DNA from: Halothiobacillus sp.
GTDB taxonomy: Bacteria > Pseudomonadota > Gammaproteobacteria > Halothiobacillales > Halothiobacillaceae
Direction: 5' to 3'
NCBI GenBank assembly: GCA_023255735.1
Contig: JAGDVP010000022.1
Location: 24,851-88,850 of the forward strand
Length of the DNA: 64,000 nt
The position numbers were made by a program, and so were the translations under genes. The notes under the pieces were generated by a model. That model saw only the letters and a list, made by a program, of their open reading frames with translations. It did no database searches and was not told where the DNA came from. Shown piece after piece: positions 7,772 through 16,439 of this stretch; position 1 is the stretch's first letter; each line of letters begins with the position of its first letter.

Positions 7772-9075
7772 GTGCTGCTCTACCCCGCGCCATTGAACCT
7801 GTGGAATTGCCAGAGTGGCTGCGCGCTGCGTTAAGCCAACCGGTCACCGCCAGCCTGGCACCCACTGGGGTTCAAACCCTCGCCTGTGAGCAAATTTTAA
7901 GCTGGGGCTTGCCGACCGCGCGAGATGAAGAATGGCGTTGGACCAACCTTCGCCCCATCGCGCGCTTGAGCGCCACCAGCACCATAGACAATACCGCCAG
8001 CCCGAAAACCCCTGCCACAGATTTAACCGCATTTGTACCCAACGCATGGGTGATTCGCTGTAACGGTGGGCAGTTGCAGCCTTTGCCTCAAAACTTACCC
8101 GCAGGCATCACCATCACCCCCTTGACTGAGGCGAGCGAAGCCGATTGCGCTGCCGCCTTCGCCCCGCGCGCGCAAGGCCGCAACGATGCGCTCGTAGCCC
8201 TCAACACCGCCTTGGCTGGCGATGGTTTTGTGCTCGATATTGCCGCCCATGCCGACATCCAAGCGCCCATCCTGATCGATTGGCACGATACACCCCATGA
8301 GGCCAACCACAGCCATACCCGCCTTTTAATTCGCTTAGGTGCCCACAGCAAGGCCACCCTGATTGAAGCAACGCCATCGTCTTGCTCAAACACGCCTTTA
8401 AGTACCTATTGGCGCAATGCGGTCAGCGTGATTGAGCAAGGCGCCAACAGCCAGCTTAACCATATCAACTTGGGGCTGGGTGATTATCAGCGTTTACTCA
8501 CTGACCGCAGTTTTGTGCATCTCGAACGCGATGCCCGTTATCGCTCGATTCATATTCAATTGGGCGGGCAGCTCACTCGGCATGAAATTGATGTCAACAT
8601 CAGCGCGCCCGGCGCGCACTGTGATTTACTCGGTTTAATGATGCCTCGCGGCAAGCAAGTGATGGATACCCACACCCGCATCACCCACGGCGCGCCGCAC
8701 ACCACCAGCAATGAGCACTATCTCATTATTGCCGATGACGCCGGGCGGGGCATTTTCAAGGGGCGAATTTTGGTGGCACAAGATGCCCAAAAAATTGAAG
8801 CCTATCAAAATAGCCGCAATTTATTGCTATCAAACACCGCCGAAATTGATACCAAGCCTGAGCTTGAAATTTACGCCGATGATGTGAAATGCAGTCACGG
8901 CGCCACCATTGGCCGGCTTGATGACGAGGCGATATATTATTTGCAAAGCCGAGGCATTAGTGCGGCGAACGCCCGCAAATTACTGGTTACAGGCTTTGCC
9001 CAAGAAATTATCGATGCCCTGCCCTACCCCGAGCTTATCGCGCATCTAAGTGAGCTCATCGGAGCTGGGGCATGA
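7768..9075 (+). CDS. sufD: Fe-S cluster assembly protein SufD
   Basis: 435 residues. The N-terminal half is variable with the conserved DEEWRWTNLRPIA; the C-terminal half has the shared SufB/SufD beta-helix: LFSNTAEIDTKPELEIYADD-like text (here LLSNTAEIDTKPELEIYADD), VKCSHGATIGRLDDEAIYYL and SRGISAANARKLLVTGFAQE. SufD partners SufB and SufC and is needed for iron acquisition by the scaffold. It overlaps sufC upstream and sufS downstream, each by ATGA. Confidence 0.96.
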   Translation: MSAALPRAIEPVELPEWLRAALSQPVTASLAPTGVQTLACEQILSWGLPTARDEEWRWTNLRPIARLSATSTIDNTASPKTPATDLTAFVPNAWVIRCNGGQLQPLPQNLPAGITITPLTEASEADCAAAFAPRAQGRNDALVALNTALAGDGFVLDIAAHADIQAPILIDWHDTPHEANHSHTRLLIRLGAHSKATLIEATPSSCSNTPLSTYWRNAVSVIEQGANSQLNHINLGLGDYQRLLTDRSFVHLERDARYRSIHIQLGGQLTRHEIDVNISAPGAHCDLLGLMMPRGKQVMDTHTRITHGAPHTTSNEHYLIIADDAGRGIFKGRILVAQDAQKIEAYQNSRNLLLSNTAEIDTKPELEIYADDVKCSHGATIGRLDDEAIYYLQSRGISAANARKLLVTGFAQEIIDALPYPELIAHLSELIGAGA

Positions 9076-10322
9076 GCGCCCAACCGGCACACGTCGCGCC
9101 TGCCGCCTTTGATGTGGCGGCCATTCGGGCGCAATTTCCCGCCTTGCGCCAAGAAATCCATGGCAAGCCCTTGGTATATTTGGATAATGCCGCCACCACG
9201 CAAAAACCGCTCTGCGTGATTGAAGCGGTGAACCAATTTTACCGGTTGGATAACGCCAACATTCATCGCGGCGTGCATACCTTATCTGCACGTGCGACCG
9301 AGCATTATGAGGCGGCGCGCGAGCAGATTCGCCAAAGCCTGAATGCGGCGGCTATTGAGGAAATCGTGTTCGTGCGCGGCACCACCGAAGCCATTAATTT
9401 GGTTGCAGCAAGCTTCGGCACCCGCCTTAAAGCCGGGGACGAAATCCTCATTTCTGCCCTAGAGCACCATGCCAACATCGTGCCGTGGCATATGCTGCGT
9501 GAACGCATCGGCATCGTGCTCAAAGTCATTCCCGTCAACGATTCAGGTGAACTGGATTTATCCGCCCTGCCCGCGCTTATTACCCCGCGCACGCGACTAC
9601 TCGCGGTCAACCACGTATCAAATGCGCTTGGCACCATCAACCCGGTGCAAGCAATTTGCGCACAAGCCCACGCCCACGGCGTACCGGTTCTGATTGATGG
9701 CGCGCAAGGCTTGCCGCATGGCTTAGTTGATGTGCAAGCCCTAGGCTGCGATTTTTATGCGATGTCGGGGCACAAGGCCTTCGGTCCCTCAGGCGTGGGG
9801 GCGCTGTATGCCCGCCGCCCTTGGCTAGATGAACTCCCGCCCTACCAAGGCGGCGGCGACATGATTGAATCTGTGCGCTTTGATGTGGTGCGCTACGCCC
9901 CACCCCCCACCAAATTTGAAGCCGGCACGCCCAATATTGAAGGCGCCATTGGCCTTGGCACCGCGCTCATCTGGCATGCCGCGCAAGATTGGCCCGCCAT
10001 TGCCGCCCATGAAGCCAAACTCCTCGCCACTGCCACCGCAGGGCTTAAAGAAATCTCGGGGCTGCGCATCATCGGCACTGCCGCGCACAAAGTGCCGGTG
10101 GTCTCGTTTGTGATTGAAGGCAGCCACCCGCACGATATGGGCACCTTGCTCGACGCCATGGGCATTGCAGTGCGCACCGGCCAGCATTGCGCCATGCCCG
10201 TACTCGAACAACTCGGCGCCCCAGCGGGTACCGTGCGTGCCTCATTTGCCTTGTACAACACCATCGATGAGGTGACTGCCTTAATTCGGGCCGTCCACCG
10301 CGCGCACAAACTCCTCTCCTAA
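9072..10322 (+). CDS. sufS: Cysteine desulfurase SufS
   Basis: 416 residues, group II desulfurase. Visible landmarks are LVYLDNAATTQKP near the N-terminus, the PLP-binding lysine in MSGHKAFGPSGVG, and the active-site cysteine in VRTGQHCAMPVL near the C-terminus. It removes sulfur from cysteine as an enzyme-bound persulfide for transfer through SufE to SufB. The start overlaps the sufD stop (ATGA). Confidence 0.97.
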   Translation: MSAQPAHVAPAAFDVAAIRAQFPALRQEIHGKPLVYLDNAATTQKPLCVIEAVNQFYRLDNANIHRGVHTLSARATEHYEAAREQIRQSLNAAAIEEIVFVRGTTEAINLVAASFGTRLKAGDEILISALEHHANIVPWHMLRERIGIVLKVIPVNDSGELDLSALPALITPRTRLLAVNHVSNALGTINPVQAICAQAHAHGVPVLIDGAQGLPHGLVDVQALGCDFYAMSGHKAFGPSGVGALYARRPWLDELPPYQGGGDMIESVRFDVVRYAPPPTKFEAGTPNIEGAIGLGTALIWHAAQDWPAIAAHEAKLLATATAGLKEISGLRIIGTAAHKVPVVSFVIEGSHPHDMGTLLDAMGIAVRTGQHCAMPVLEQLGAPAGTVRASFALYNTIDEVTALIRAVHRAHKLLS

Positions 10323-10340
10323 CCTGATTTGAGAAACTCT

Positions 10341-10886
10341 ATGGAACCCTTGGAACGTGTTCGATTAACCCGAGATTGTGTCGCCATCATGGTGCCTTCT
10401 GGCCAAAAAGTGCTGGCATCCAAAGACACGCCGGTTGAAATCATGCAATCACTGGGCGGCAGCTTCACCATTAAGGCGCGCGGCCATTTACTGCGCTTAG
10501 AAGGCAAAGATGCCGATGCGCTCGGCAAAGAGCCGCCCCCTAAGCCTGAACTCCCCGAAAATGCGACCGATGCCGATATTGAACACATGGTGTGGCAACA
10601 ATTGCGCGGGGTATTTGACCCGGAGATTCCGATCAATATTGTCGAGCTGGGTTTGGTGTATAAAGTCAAAGTTGAAGCCCTGCCCATATCTGGTCGGCGG
10701 GTTGAAGTGGATATGACGCTCACCGCGCCCGGTTGCGGCATGGGCGGCGTCATCGCCTCCGATGCGCATCAACGCATTATGGAAATCCCCACCGTCGAAG
10801 AAGCCGCCGTCGAGCTGGTATTCGATCCCCCGTGGCACCGCGACATGATGTCGGAAGAAGCGCGCCTTGCCACGGGGATGTTTTAA
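10341..10886 (+). CDS. sufT: SUF-associated Fe-S maturation protein SufT (MIP18/DUF59 family)
   Basis: About 181 residues from the ATG at 10341; an upstream TTG extends it by four codons without need. The N-terminal part (RDCVAIMVPSGQKVLASKDTP, VEIMQSLGGSFTI) identifies the long SufT type; the C-terminal half is a DUF59/MIP18 domain with VFDPEIPINIVELGLVYKV, MTLTAPGCGMG and VELVFDPPWHRDMMSEEAR. SufT helps mature Fe-S proteins, especially [4Fe-4S] ones. It lies between sufS and the Rieske gene with one base separating it from the latter. Confidence 0.92.
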   Translation: MEPLERVRLTRDCVAIMVPSGQKVLASKDTPVEIMQSLGGSFTIKARGHLLRLEGKDADALGKEPPPKPELPENATDADIEHMVWQQLRGVFDPEIPINIVELGLVYKVKVEALPISGRRVEVDMTLTAPGCGMGGVIASDAHQRIMEIPTVEEAAVELVFDPPWHRDMMSEEARLATGMF

Positions 10887-10887
10887 G

Positions 10888-11214
10888 ATGACAAATCACC
10901 CCATCTGGCTGCCGGTATGCCCCCTGCGAGAGTTGGCGGCAGGCGAGCGGCGCATCGTTGAAGGCACCGACACCGACATTTTAGTGATTAATGCCGATGG
11001 CGTAATCTTGGCGGTGGCCAACCAGTGCAGCCACCAAGATCGCCCGCTCGATGAGGGCGCGCTTGATGGTGATCTGCTCACCTGCCCCTACCACAACGCC
11101 CAATTTTGCCTGCGCACGGGCGAAGCGCTCTCGGCGCCGGCCTATGAACCCATCGCCTGCTTTGATATCAAAATCGAGCATGAACACATTTATGTTGCCG
11201 ATACCCCGCGCTAA
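10888..11214 (+). CDS. Rieske-type [2Fe-2S] ferredoxin within the SUF operon
   Basis: About 108 residues from the ATG at 10888, one base after the sufT stop. The Rieske ligands are plain: C-S-H in NQCSHQDRPLDEGALDGD and C-P-Y-H in LLTCPYHNAQF, followed by the usual GxFCLRTGEAL-type strand. It resembles NirD/small Rieske ferredoxins that carry electrons to oxygenases or other redox enzymes. No oxygenase is nearby; its position inside the SUF operon suggests electron supply for cluster assembly or repair, which is inference. Confidence 0.9.
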   Translation: MTNHPIWLPVCPLRELAAGERRIVEGTDTDILVINADGVILAVANQCSHQDRPLDEGALDGDLLTCPYHNAQFCLRTGEALSAPAYEPIACFDIKIEHEHIYVADTPR

Positions 11215-11233
11215 CCCCTAAGGAGGAATTGCC

Positions 11234-11635
11234 ATGAGCTCGTCCCAAATGCACGCGGCCATTTTGCGTGCTGCCGCCTTGCCGCCCCGCGCGCACATCA
11301 CACTCACCCCTGCCGCTTGTGCACATATTCAATCGATGTTGGCAACCGAACCCACCGCCCTTGGACTGCGCGTTGGGGTAAAAAAATCGGGCTGTACCGG
11401 CTATGGCTATGTGATGGATTTTGCCAAAACCATTGAAGAGGATGATCTGGTCTTTGTGCAACACAATGTGCATCTTGTTTGTGATGCCGCAAGCCTCACC
11501 ATGCTCGAAGGCTCAAGCTTGGATTATGTTGCCAGCGGACTTTCGCGCCTGCTCAAATTTACCAACCCCAATGTGGTGGATAGCTGCGGTTGCGGCGAGA
11601 GCTTTAGCATTAAGGAAACCCCAGCGCATGGCTAA
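11234..11635 (+). CDS. sufA: A-type Fe-S carrier protein SufA
   Basis: 133 residues, with a longer N-terminus than usual (about 18 extra residues). The HesB/IscA fold shows LRVGVKKSGCTGYGYVMDFA and the C-terminal pair in VVDSCGCGESF, giving the three conserved ligand cysteines. A-type carriers take a cluster from SufBCD to apo-targets. A strong AAGGAGGAATTGCC ribosome site precedes the ATG, the best in the operon. Eight bases at its end overlap sufE. Confidence 0.95.
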   Translation: MSSSQMHAAILRAAALPPRAHITLTPAACAHIQSMLATEPTALGLRVGVKKSGCTGYGYVMDFAKTIEEDDLVFVQHNVHLVCDAASLTMLEGSSLDYVASGLSRLLKFTNPNVVDSCGCGESFSIKETPAHG

Positions 11636-12065
11636 TCTCACACCGCAAATAGCGATTGATGAACTTAAATCGGAGTTTGCTTTTTTTGATGATTGGACCG
11701 ATCGCTACCAATACATCATCGATATGGGCAAAGCTCTACCCGCCTTTCCGGCCGAAAAGCAAGACGACGCCCATAAATTTCATGGCTGCCAATCCCAAGT
11801 TTGGTTTGATGCCGAGTGGCAAGATAACCGCCTGATTTTGCAAGGCACCAGCGATGCGGCGATTGTAAAAGGGCTCATCGCCCTGCTGTTTCGGGTGTAT
11901 GGCGAAAAAACCGCCACCGAGATTTTAGCCACCGCGCCGGATTTTTTAGATGAGATGGGCTTAAAAACCCACCTCTCCGCCAACCGCGCCACCGGGCTTA
12001 TGGGCATGATTCAAAAAATTCAAACCCTTGCGGCTGAATCCCAAAAAACCAATAGCGATAAATAA
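11628..12065 (+). CDS. sufE: Sulfur acceptor protein SufE
   Basis: About 145 residues. The ATG at 11628 overlaps the sufA end; longer frames upstream are antisense artefacts of sufA. Conserved SufE text: FAFFDDWTDRYQYIIDMGKALP, the persulfide-accepting cysteine in KFHGCQSQVWF, GLIALLFRVYGEKT and LSANRATGLMGM. It accepts sulfur from SufS and passes it to SufB. It is the last gene of the operon and is followed at once by a stable hairpin. Confidence 0.95.
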   Translation: MANLTPQIAIDELKSEFAFFDDWTDRYQYIIDMGKALPAFPAEKQDDAHKFHGCQSQVWFDAEWQDNRLILQGTSDAAIVKGLIALLFRVYGEKTATEILATAPDFLDEMGLKTHLSANRATGLMGMIQKIQTLAAESQKTNSDK

Positions 12066-12098
12066 AGGCGGCTGAACTTAAAACCGTTCAACCGCCTT
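12065..12098. terminator. Hairpin between convergent sufE and glutaredoxin genes
   Basis: AAGGCGG-c-TGAAC (12065-12077) pairs with GTTCA-a-CCGCCTT (12086-12098) around an 8-base loop. On the - strand the stem is followed by TTTATTTATC, so it can end the glutaredoxin transcript; on the + strand there is no T-tract, but it begins on the sufE stop codon. Confidence 0.65.
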
Positions 12099-12120
12099 AG
12101 AAGGGTGCTTAAAACCCTAT

Positions 12121-12462
12121 TTAAACAGCGTCGTTTTGCGCCGCTTTCTTTTGCACCGCCTGCTCCACCAAGGGCTGCAATTCGCCGCGATCGAGCATCT
12201 CAAGCGTAATATCGCAGCCGCCGATGAGTTCGCCATCCACATAAATTTGTGGGAAGGTGGGCCAATCGCGGTAGCGCGGCAGATGCTCAAAAATCTCAGG
12301 GTCAGAAAGCACATTCACATAACCAAAGGGCACACCACAGGCCTTGAGCGCTTCAGAGGCGCGGCTTGAAAAACCACAACTCGGAAATTGCGGCGTGCCT
12401 TTCATGAAAATAAGCACAGGATTGGATTTAACAAACTGATCGATACGGTCAAGAACGTCCAT
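12121..12462 (-). CDS. grxD: Monothiol glutaredoxin (Grx4/GrxD type)
   Basis: About 113 residues. The monothiol active site CGFS is in FPSCGFSSRASEAL, with the conserved KGTPQFPSCGFS, WPTFPQIYVDGELIGGCDI and the usual length for GrxD. I chose the ATG at 12462; the TTG one codon upstream is an alternative, and AGAGG lies 9 bases before the ATG. Such proteins bind a [2Fe-2S] cluster with glutathione and a BolA partner and work in cluster delivery, which fits its position facing the SUF operon. Confidence 0.95.
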   Translation of the reverse strand: MDVLDRIDQFVKSNPVLIFMKGTPQFPSCGFSSRASEALKACGVPFGYVNVLSDPEIFEHLPRYRDWPTFPQIYVDGELIGGCDITLEMLDRGELQPLVEQAVQKKAAQNDAV

Positions 12463-12612
12463 CAATGAAAACCTCTGGTGGTTGAATAAATGAATGGCAT
12501 CAGTGTAGCCGGTTCAAGCCGGCATTACTTCATGCAGCGCAATTTTATAACACCCCATGCAACCGAACGGCCACCCCGCCCGAACCATAAGCAACCGGCT
12601 AAACCTCTGGCA

Positions 12613-13677
12613 CTAAGGCCGGTGATTGAGCGACACGGGGCAACCCTGCGCTCTGGCACAGGGAAAATCACTCTGGTTCGATTCAATTTGCAAGGTGACA
12701 TGGTTGATCTTAAACCGCGCGCCTAACTCATGATTCATGGTTTCACGCAGGGCATCGCTATAAGCCCCATCGGCCATAATTAAATGCGCCGTGAGTGCAT
12801 TCTCTGTGGTGCTCAAAGCCCAAATATGCACATCGTGCACATCGATTACCCCAGCGCAGCCGGCGAGATAATTTCGCACGGCAGCTAGGTTAATCCCTTC
12901 AGGCACACCGTGCAGAATTAACCGTGCTGCCTGTTTGAGCAAGCCCCAGGCAGGGATTAAAATAACAAGGCTAATCAAGACACTGATGAGGGGGTCAAGC
13001 CAGTTCCAATGGGTAAACACAATCAACACGCCCGCGATAACAACCCCGAAAGACACCACGGCATCGGCGGCCATATGCAAAAATGCGCCGCGTTGATTGA
13101 GATCGTGCGCTTGGCCGCGCATGAACAGCAACGCCGTTAAGCCGTTAATAACCACACCCGCCAAAGCCACCCAAATCAACACCGCACCATTAACTTGCTC
13201 GGGATTAAGTAAACGCGGCAGGGCTTCCCAGAGAATCCACACGGTCATCGCAATCAAAAAACCCGCATTCAATAAAGCGGCTAAAATGGTGCTGCTGCGC
13301 AAACCGTAGGTGAAATGGGTACTCGCCGCCCGGCGGCTTAACACCATGGCACCCCAAGCAATCAACAACCCCAACACATCGCATAAGTTATGTGCGGCAT
13401 CCGAGAGCAACGCCACTGAGTGGCTCCACAAGCCAAAACCGACTTCAATGGCCACAAATAAAACATTCAACCCAATGCCGAAGATAAACGCCCGACTAAT
13501 TTGATCGGGCAACGAATGACTGTGACCGTGATCGTGACCGTGACCGTGACTGTGGTCGTGGTCGCCATGATTCTTCTGATGTGAATCACGATGAACGTGT
13601 TCATCAGGCGGCGATTGGGTTGCCGCATGATGGGCTATCGGAGCCGATTCAGATTTTGAATGATTCATTGGCAACAT
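12613..13677 (-). CDS. Cation diffusion facilitator (CzcD/ZitB-like) with His-rich N-terminus
   Basis: 354 residues. The N-terminal 60 residues are histidine- and aspartate-rich (HGDHDHSHGHGHDHGHSHS), then six membrane helices with the metal-site motifs HNLCD (LLSDAAHNLCDVLGL) and HMAAD (GAFLHMAADAVVSFG), and a cytoplasmic domain with GCAGVIDVHDVHIWALS. This is the CzcD/ZitB class of Zn/Co/Cd-proton antiporters in the inner membrane. The start is 8 bases after the truD stop, with no good ribosome site, so it probably depends on coupling from truD. The His-rich segment may act as a metal sensor or buffer. The C-terminus adds an unusual Cys-containing tail (PCARAQGCPVSL). Confidence 0.92.
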   Translation of the reverse strand: MLPMNHSKSESAPIAHHAATQSPPDEHVHRDSHQKNHGDHDHSHGHGHDHGHSHSLPDQISRAFIFGIGLNVLFVAIEVGFGLWSHSVALLSDAAHNLCDVLGLLIAWGAMVLSRRAASTHFTYGLRSSTILAALLNAGFLIAMTVWILWEALPRLLNPEQVNGAVLIWVALAGVVINGLTALLFMRGQAHDLNQRGAFLHMAADAVVSFGVVIAGVLIVFTHWNWLDPLISVLISLVILIPAWGLLKQAARLILHGVPEGINLAAVRNYLAGCAGVIDVHDVHIWALSTTENALTAHLIMADGAYSDALRETMNHELGARFKINHVTLQIESNQSDFPCARAQGCPVSLNHRP

Positions 13678-13685
13678 AGTTGTCG

Positions 13686-14804
13686 TTACACGGCGTAAGG
13701 CTCAGGCGAGAGATCAATCAATTCGCGCAATAAAGCCGTGGCATAAGCGCCGGCATCCAGCGTAAATTTTAATTCAAGCTGCCGCGCACCCGCCACCTCG
13801 TGCCAGGCCATGTGCAAATCGGATACGGGGGCGCGCAGCAAGCGCCGATCGTGTTCAACCCGCCAGGCCGCTAAGTGCTGCAGCCAGTATTTTGGCTCGT
13901 GCTTGTGGCCATATTGCGCCATGATTTGGCTCGCCATCATTGTTTCACTTAAACCAACGGCATCGCCAGCCGGGCTTTCCCCCTCACCCCAGAGCGGGCC
14001 GGTTAAGGCCACATCGCCTTCAGCCAGCCGGGTTTGGGTGCGAGCCAACTCATCGCTTGTCACCAAAAACCGGCTGTGACTGCCCGCCAATTGCGCTAAA
14101 TCGCCTACCTTGGCCTGCACATCAGACTCCTCGGCGAGCCTGTGCGATAAACATTGATTAAATATTTCTGCCCGCAAGGTCGATAAACCCCAATTACGAT
14201 CTGCGCGACTAACCGCTGCGCTCTGTTCAGCCGGAATGGCGCCGATTTTATGCAGTAAATCGTAATTCCCGCCCTGATGACCAAAGCGCTGCTCCGCAAA
14301 ATAATTGGGAAACCCTTGCTGATTTAAAATCGCCAGCCGTTGCTCAAACAGCAGATCATCCCCCGTCACGCCATGAATCACGAGGGTGAATCGATTACCC
14401 TGATGAATACCGCGGCGAATTTTTTTACGATGGGGCGCCCAGCGAACCACCCGCACGCCCGCGGGCAAGGCAGCAAACCAATCAGGATCCGTGTGCGGCG
14501 GGTGTTTAGGGGGCAAAGGCAAGCTAATCCATTGCGTAGTCACCGCGTGCTTATCTTTAAGGCCACAAAAGCCAATATCTCGCTCGGATGTGCGGGTGAT
14601 TTTCGACAACGCGCCCACCAGTTGCCCCGTGGTCATACCCGTTTTTTCAAACAGAAAAAGCCCGTGGGAACCCGTTCCCTCGGGCTCAAAACCTAACACC
14701 TCATCAACCCGAAAATCGCTGGGGGTTTGCTTCAACACCCCCTGCAATAAGGGCGGTGCCAGCAAGCGCGCCAAACCGGTTAATGGGCCTGGGTTTGGGC
14801 TCAT
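13686..14804 (-). CDS. truD: tRNA pseudouridine(13) synthase TruD
   Basis: About 372 residues from the ATG at 14804, whose ATGA overlaps the pyrC stop; the frame itself opens at 14825. TruD hallmarks are FEKTGMTTGQLVGALSK, DIGFCGLKDKHAVTTQW with the catalytic aspartate in GLKDKHA, and FPNYFAEQRFGHQGGNYDL. It converts U13 of tRNA-Glu to pseudouridine. It lies in a pyrC-truD-CDF operon rather than the common ispF-truD-surE arrangement. Confidence 0.95.
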   Translation of the reverse strand: MSPNPGPLTGLARLLAPPLLQGVLKQTPSDFRVDEVLGFEPEGTGSHGLFLFEKTGMTTGQLVGALSKITRTSERDIGFCGLKDKHAVTTQWISLPLPPKHPPHTDPDWFAALPAGVRVVRWAPHRKKIRRGIHQGNRFTLVIHGVTGDDLLFEQRLAILNQQGFPNYFAEQRFGHQGGNYDLLHKIGAIPAEQSAAVSRADRNWGLSTLRAEIFNQCLSHRLAEESDVQAKVGDLAQLAGSHSRFLVTSDELARTQTRLAEGDVALTGPLWGEGESPAGDAVGLSETMMASQIMAQYGHKHEPKYWLQHLAAWRVEHDRRLLRAPVSDLHMAWHEVAGARQLELKFTLDAGAYATALLRELIDLSPEPYAV

Positions 14805-15844
14805 GGCACAAGCTGCGCTTGCCAAGCCAGCGTTTCGCCCGCGCGCAGGGGAATTAACCGCTCCGATTCGCCCACGGGGATAAACAGAGGCACCGCTTGC
14901 GCCCTGCGGGTGAGCTTAATGCGCGCCTCATTGGGCGCCAGCCCATAAAAACGTGGGCCATTCAGGCTCGTGAAGGCTTCCAAGCGCGCCAGCTGGCCGA
15001 CCTGATCGAACGCCTCGGCGTATAGTTCAAGCGCCGCATGCGCGGTAAATGCGCCCGCACAACCACAGGCCGATTCTTTATTGGCTTGGGTATGCGGCGC
15101 TGAATCGGTACCCATAAAAAATTTCGGATGCCCCGAGGTGGCAGCAACAAGCAAGGCTTGGCGATGCGATTCTCTTTTCAAGACCGGCAAACAGTAATAG
15201 TGCGGATGCACACCACCCACTAATAAAGCATTGCGGTTATATAGAAGATGATGCGCTGTGATGGTCGCCGCCACGTTATCTGGCTGGCTTAAAACAAACT
15301 CAACGGCATCTTTCGTGGTGATGTGCTCCATCACCAATTTAAGCTTGGGAAAGCGCGCCAGCAGGGGTTTTAACACCCGTTCAATAAATTGCGCTTCCCG
15401 GTCAAAAATATCAACCGCCGAATCCACCACTTCCCCATGCACGAGCAACGGCAAGCCTGAACGCTCAAGTTCTGCCAGCAAAGGATCAATCGACAAAGGA
15501 TCACGCACGCCCCGATCAGAGTTGGTGGTTGCGCCCGCCGGATACAGCTTCACCGCGTGGATGTAGGGACTGGCTGCAGCGGCTGCCAATTGCGCCACCG
15601 AGGTTTGCTCGGTTAAATACAAGGTCATTAAAGGCTCAAAGCTAACGCCTGCAGGCACAGCCGCCAAAATACGATCTCGATACGCCAAGGCATCCGCCAC
15701 CGTGGTTACCGGCGGCACCAAGTTCGGCATCACAATCGCGCGCGCGCACTGACGCGCCGTAAATGGCGCCGCTGCCGCCAGCATCGCGCCATCGCGCAAA
15801 TGCACATGCCAGTCATCAGGCTGGCGAATCACCAATTCATTCAT
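14801..15844 (-). CDS. pyrC: Dihydroorotase, class II
   Basis: 347 residues, the size of E. coli PyrC. The metal-binding HxH is in PDDWHVHLRDGAML, with the carboxylated lysine region HAVKLYPAGATTNSD, and further ligands in LLVHGEV, VMEHITTKDAV and the aspartate of FMGTDSAPHT. It cyclises carbamoyl aspartate in pyrimidine synthesis. It is the first gene of the operon with truD and a CDF exporter. Confidence 0.97.
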   Translation of the reverse strand: MNELVIRQPDDWHVHLRDGAMLAAAAPFTARQCARAIVMPNLVPPVTTVADALAYRDRILAAVPAGVSFEPLMTLYLTEQTSVAQLAAAAASPYIHAVKLYPAGATTNSDRGVRDPLSIDPLLAELERSGLPLLVHGEVVDSAVDIFDREAQFIERVLKPLLARFPKLKLVMEHITTKDAVEFVLSQPDNVAATITAHHLLYNRNALLVGGVHPHYYCLPVLKRESHRQALLVAATSGHPKFFMGTDSAPHTQANKESACGCAGAFTAHAALELYAEAFDQVGQLARLEAFTSLNGPRFYGLAPNEARIKLTRRAQAVPLFIPVGESERLIPLRAGETLAWQAQLVP

Positions 15845-15869
15845 GAAAAAACCTTATTAAAAAATGCCA

Positions 15870-16352
15870 TCACCACGCGATATAAGAATAACCTTGCTCT
15901 TGATACTCCATTAAAGCCGCCGCCCCCACTTGGCGAATTTTGGCAAATGAACGCATATCCGCATCGGTGTAACCCACGGTGTGCATGGTATTGCCACAGG
16001 CCACAAACTCCACGCCATAATTATCGGCAAAGCCTTGAACCCGCTCGTAAATGGTTTTATCAACTGGGCGCTTGGGGTTTTTAGCTAAAATATGAATTCC
16101 CTTTGAAAACGCGACCACCGCCAACTGAATATTGCCGCCAAACTCGGTAAGCAGCGCACTCATTGAATTCAAAATATGGGTTTGGTACTCGGTTTCATCA
16201 TGATTCAATTGAAAAACCAAATGATGTTTGGGTTTATCGCCCGGAAAGCTGAGTTCATCCGCCGCCTGTGCCGATTTAACCCCTAAAGCCAAACCACCGG
16301 CACCGGCCATAGCGGTTATAAAATGACGACGATTTTTCAGAATTTCAGACAT
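15870..16352 (-). CDS. Tat-exported DsrE/DsrF-family protein
   Basis: About 160 residues. The ATG at 16352 is preceded by AGGAG at seven bases, which decides against the ATG two codons upstream. A twin-arginine signal (KNRRHFITAMAGAGGLALG, cleavage near AQA) precedes a DsrE-like domain with HHLVFQLNHDE, NSMSALLTEFGGNIQLAVVAFSKGI and a conserved cysteine in GVEFVACGNTMHTVG. DsrE-family proteins often carry a reactive cysteine for sulfur transfer; an exported form could act on periplasmic sulfur. Tat use suggests folding or a cofactor before export. A second family member lies at 22354. Confidence 0.85.
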   Translation of the reverse strand: MSEILKNRRHFITAMAGAGGLALGVKSAQAADELSFPGDKPKHHLVFQLNHDETEYQTHILNSMSALLTEFGGNIQLAVVAFSKGIHILAKNPKRPVDKTIYERVQGFADNYGVEFVACGNTMHTVGYTDADMRSFAKIRQVGAAALMEYQEQGYSYIAW

Positions 16353-16373
16353 GGCCATCTCCTATTGGTGTCT

Positions 16374-16408
16374 GTCAAATCAGGCTGAGGACTCAGACTA
16401 TATTTGAC
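16374..16408. promoter_or_regulatory. Nested inverted repeats upstream of Tat-DsrE gene
   Basis: Outer arms GTCAAAT (16374-16380) and ATTTGAC (16402-16408) enclose inner arms CTGAG-ga-CTCAG (16385-16396). The structure begins 22 bases before the DsrE start codon. An adjoining palindrome TTGACGTCAA covers 16404-16413. It may be an operator or 5' leader hairpin; there is no T-tract to make it a terminator for the upstream glycosyltransferase. Confidence 0.4.
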
Positions 16409-16439
16409 GTCAAAAAAATTAAGTTTTAGTGGTAAGAGT

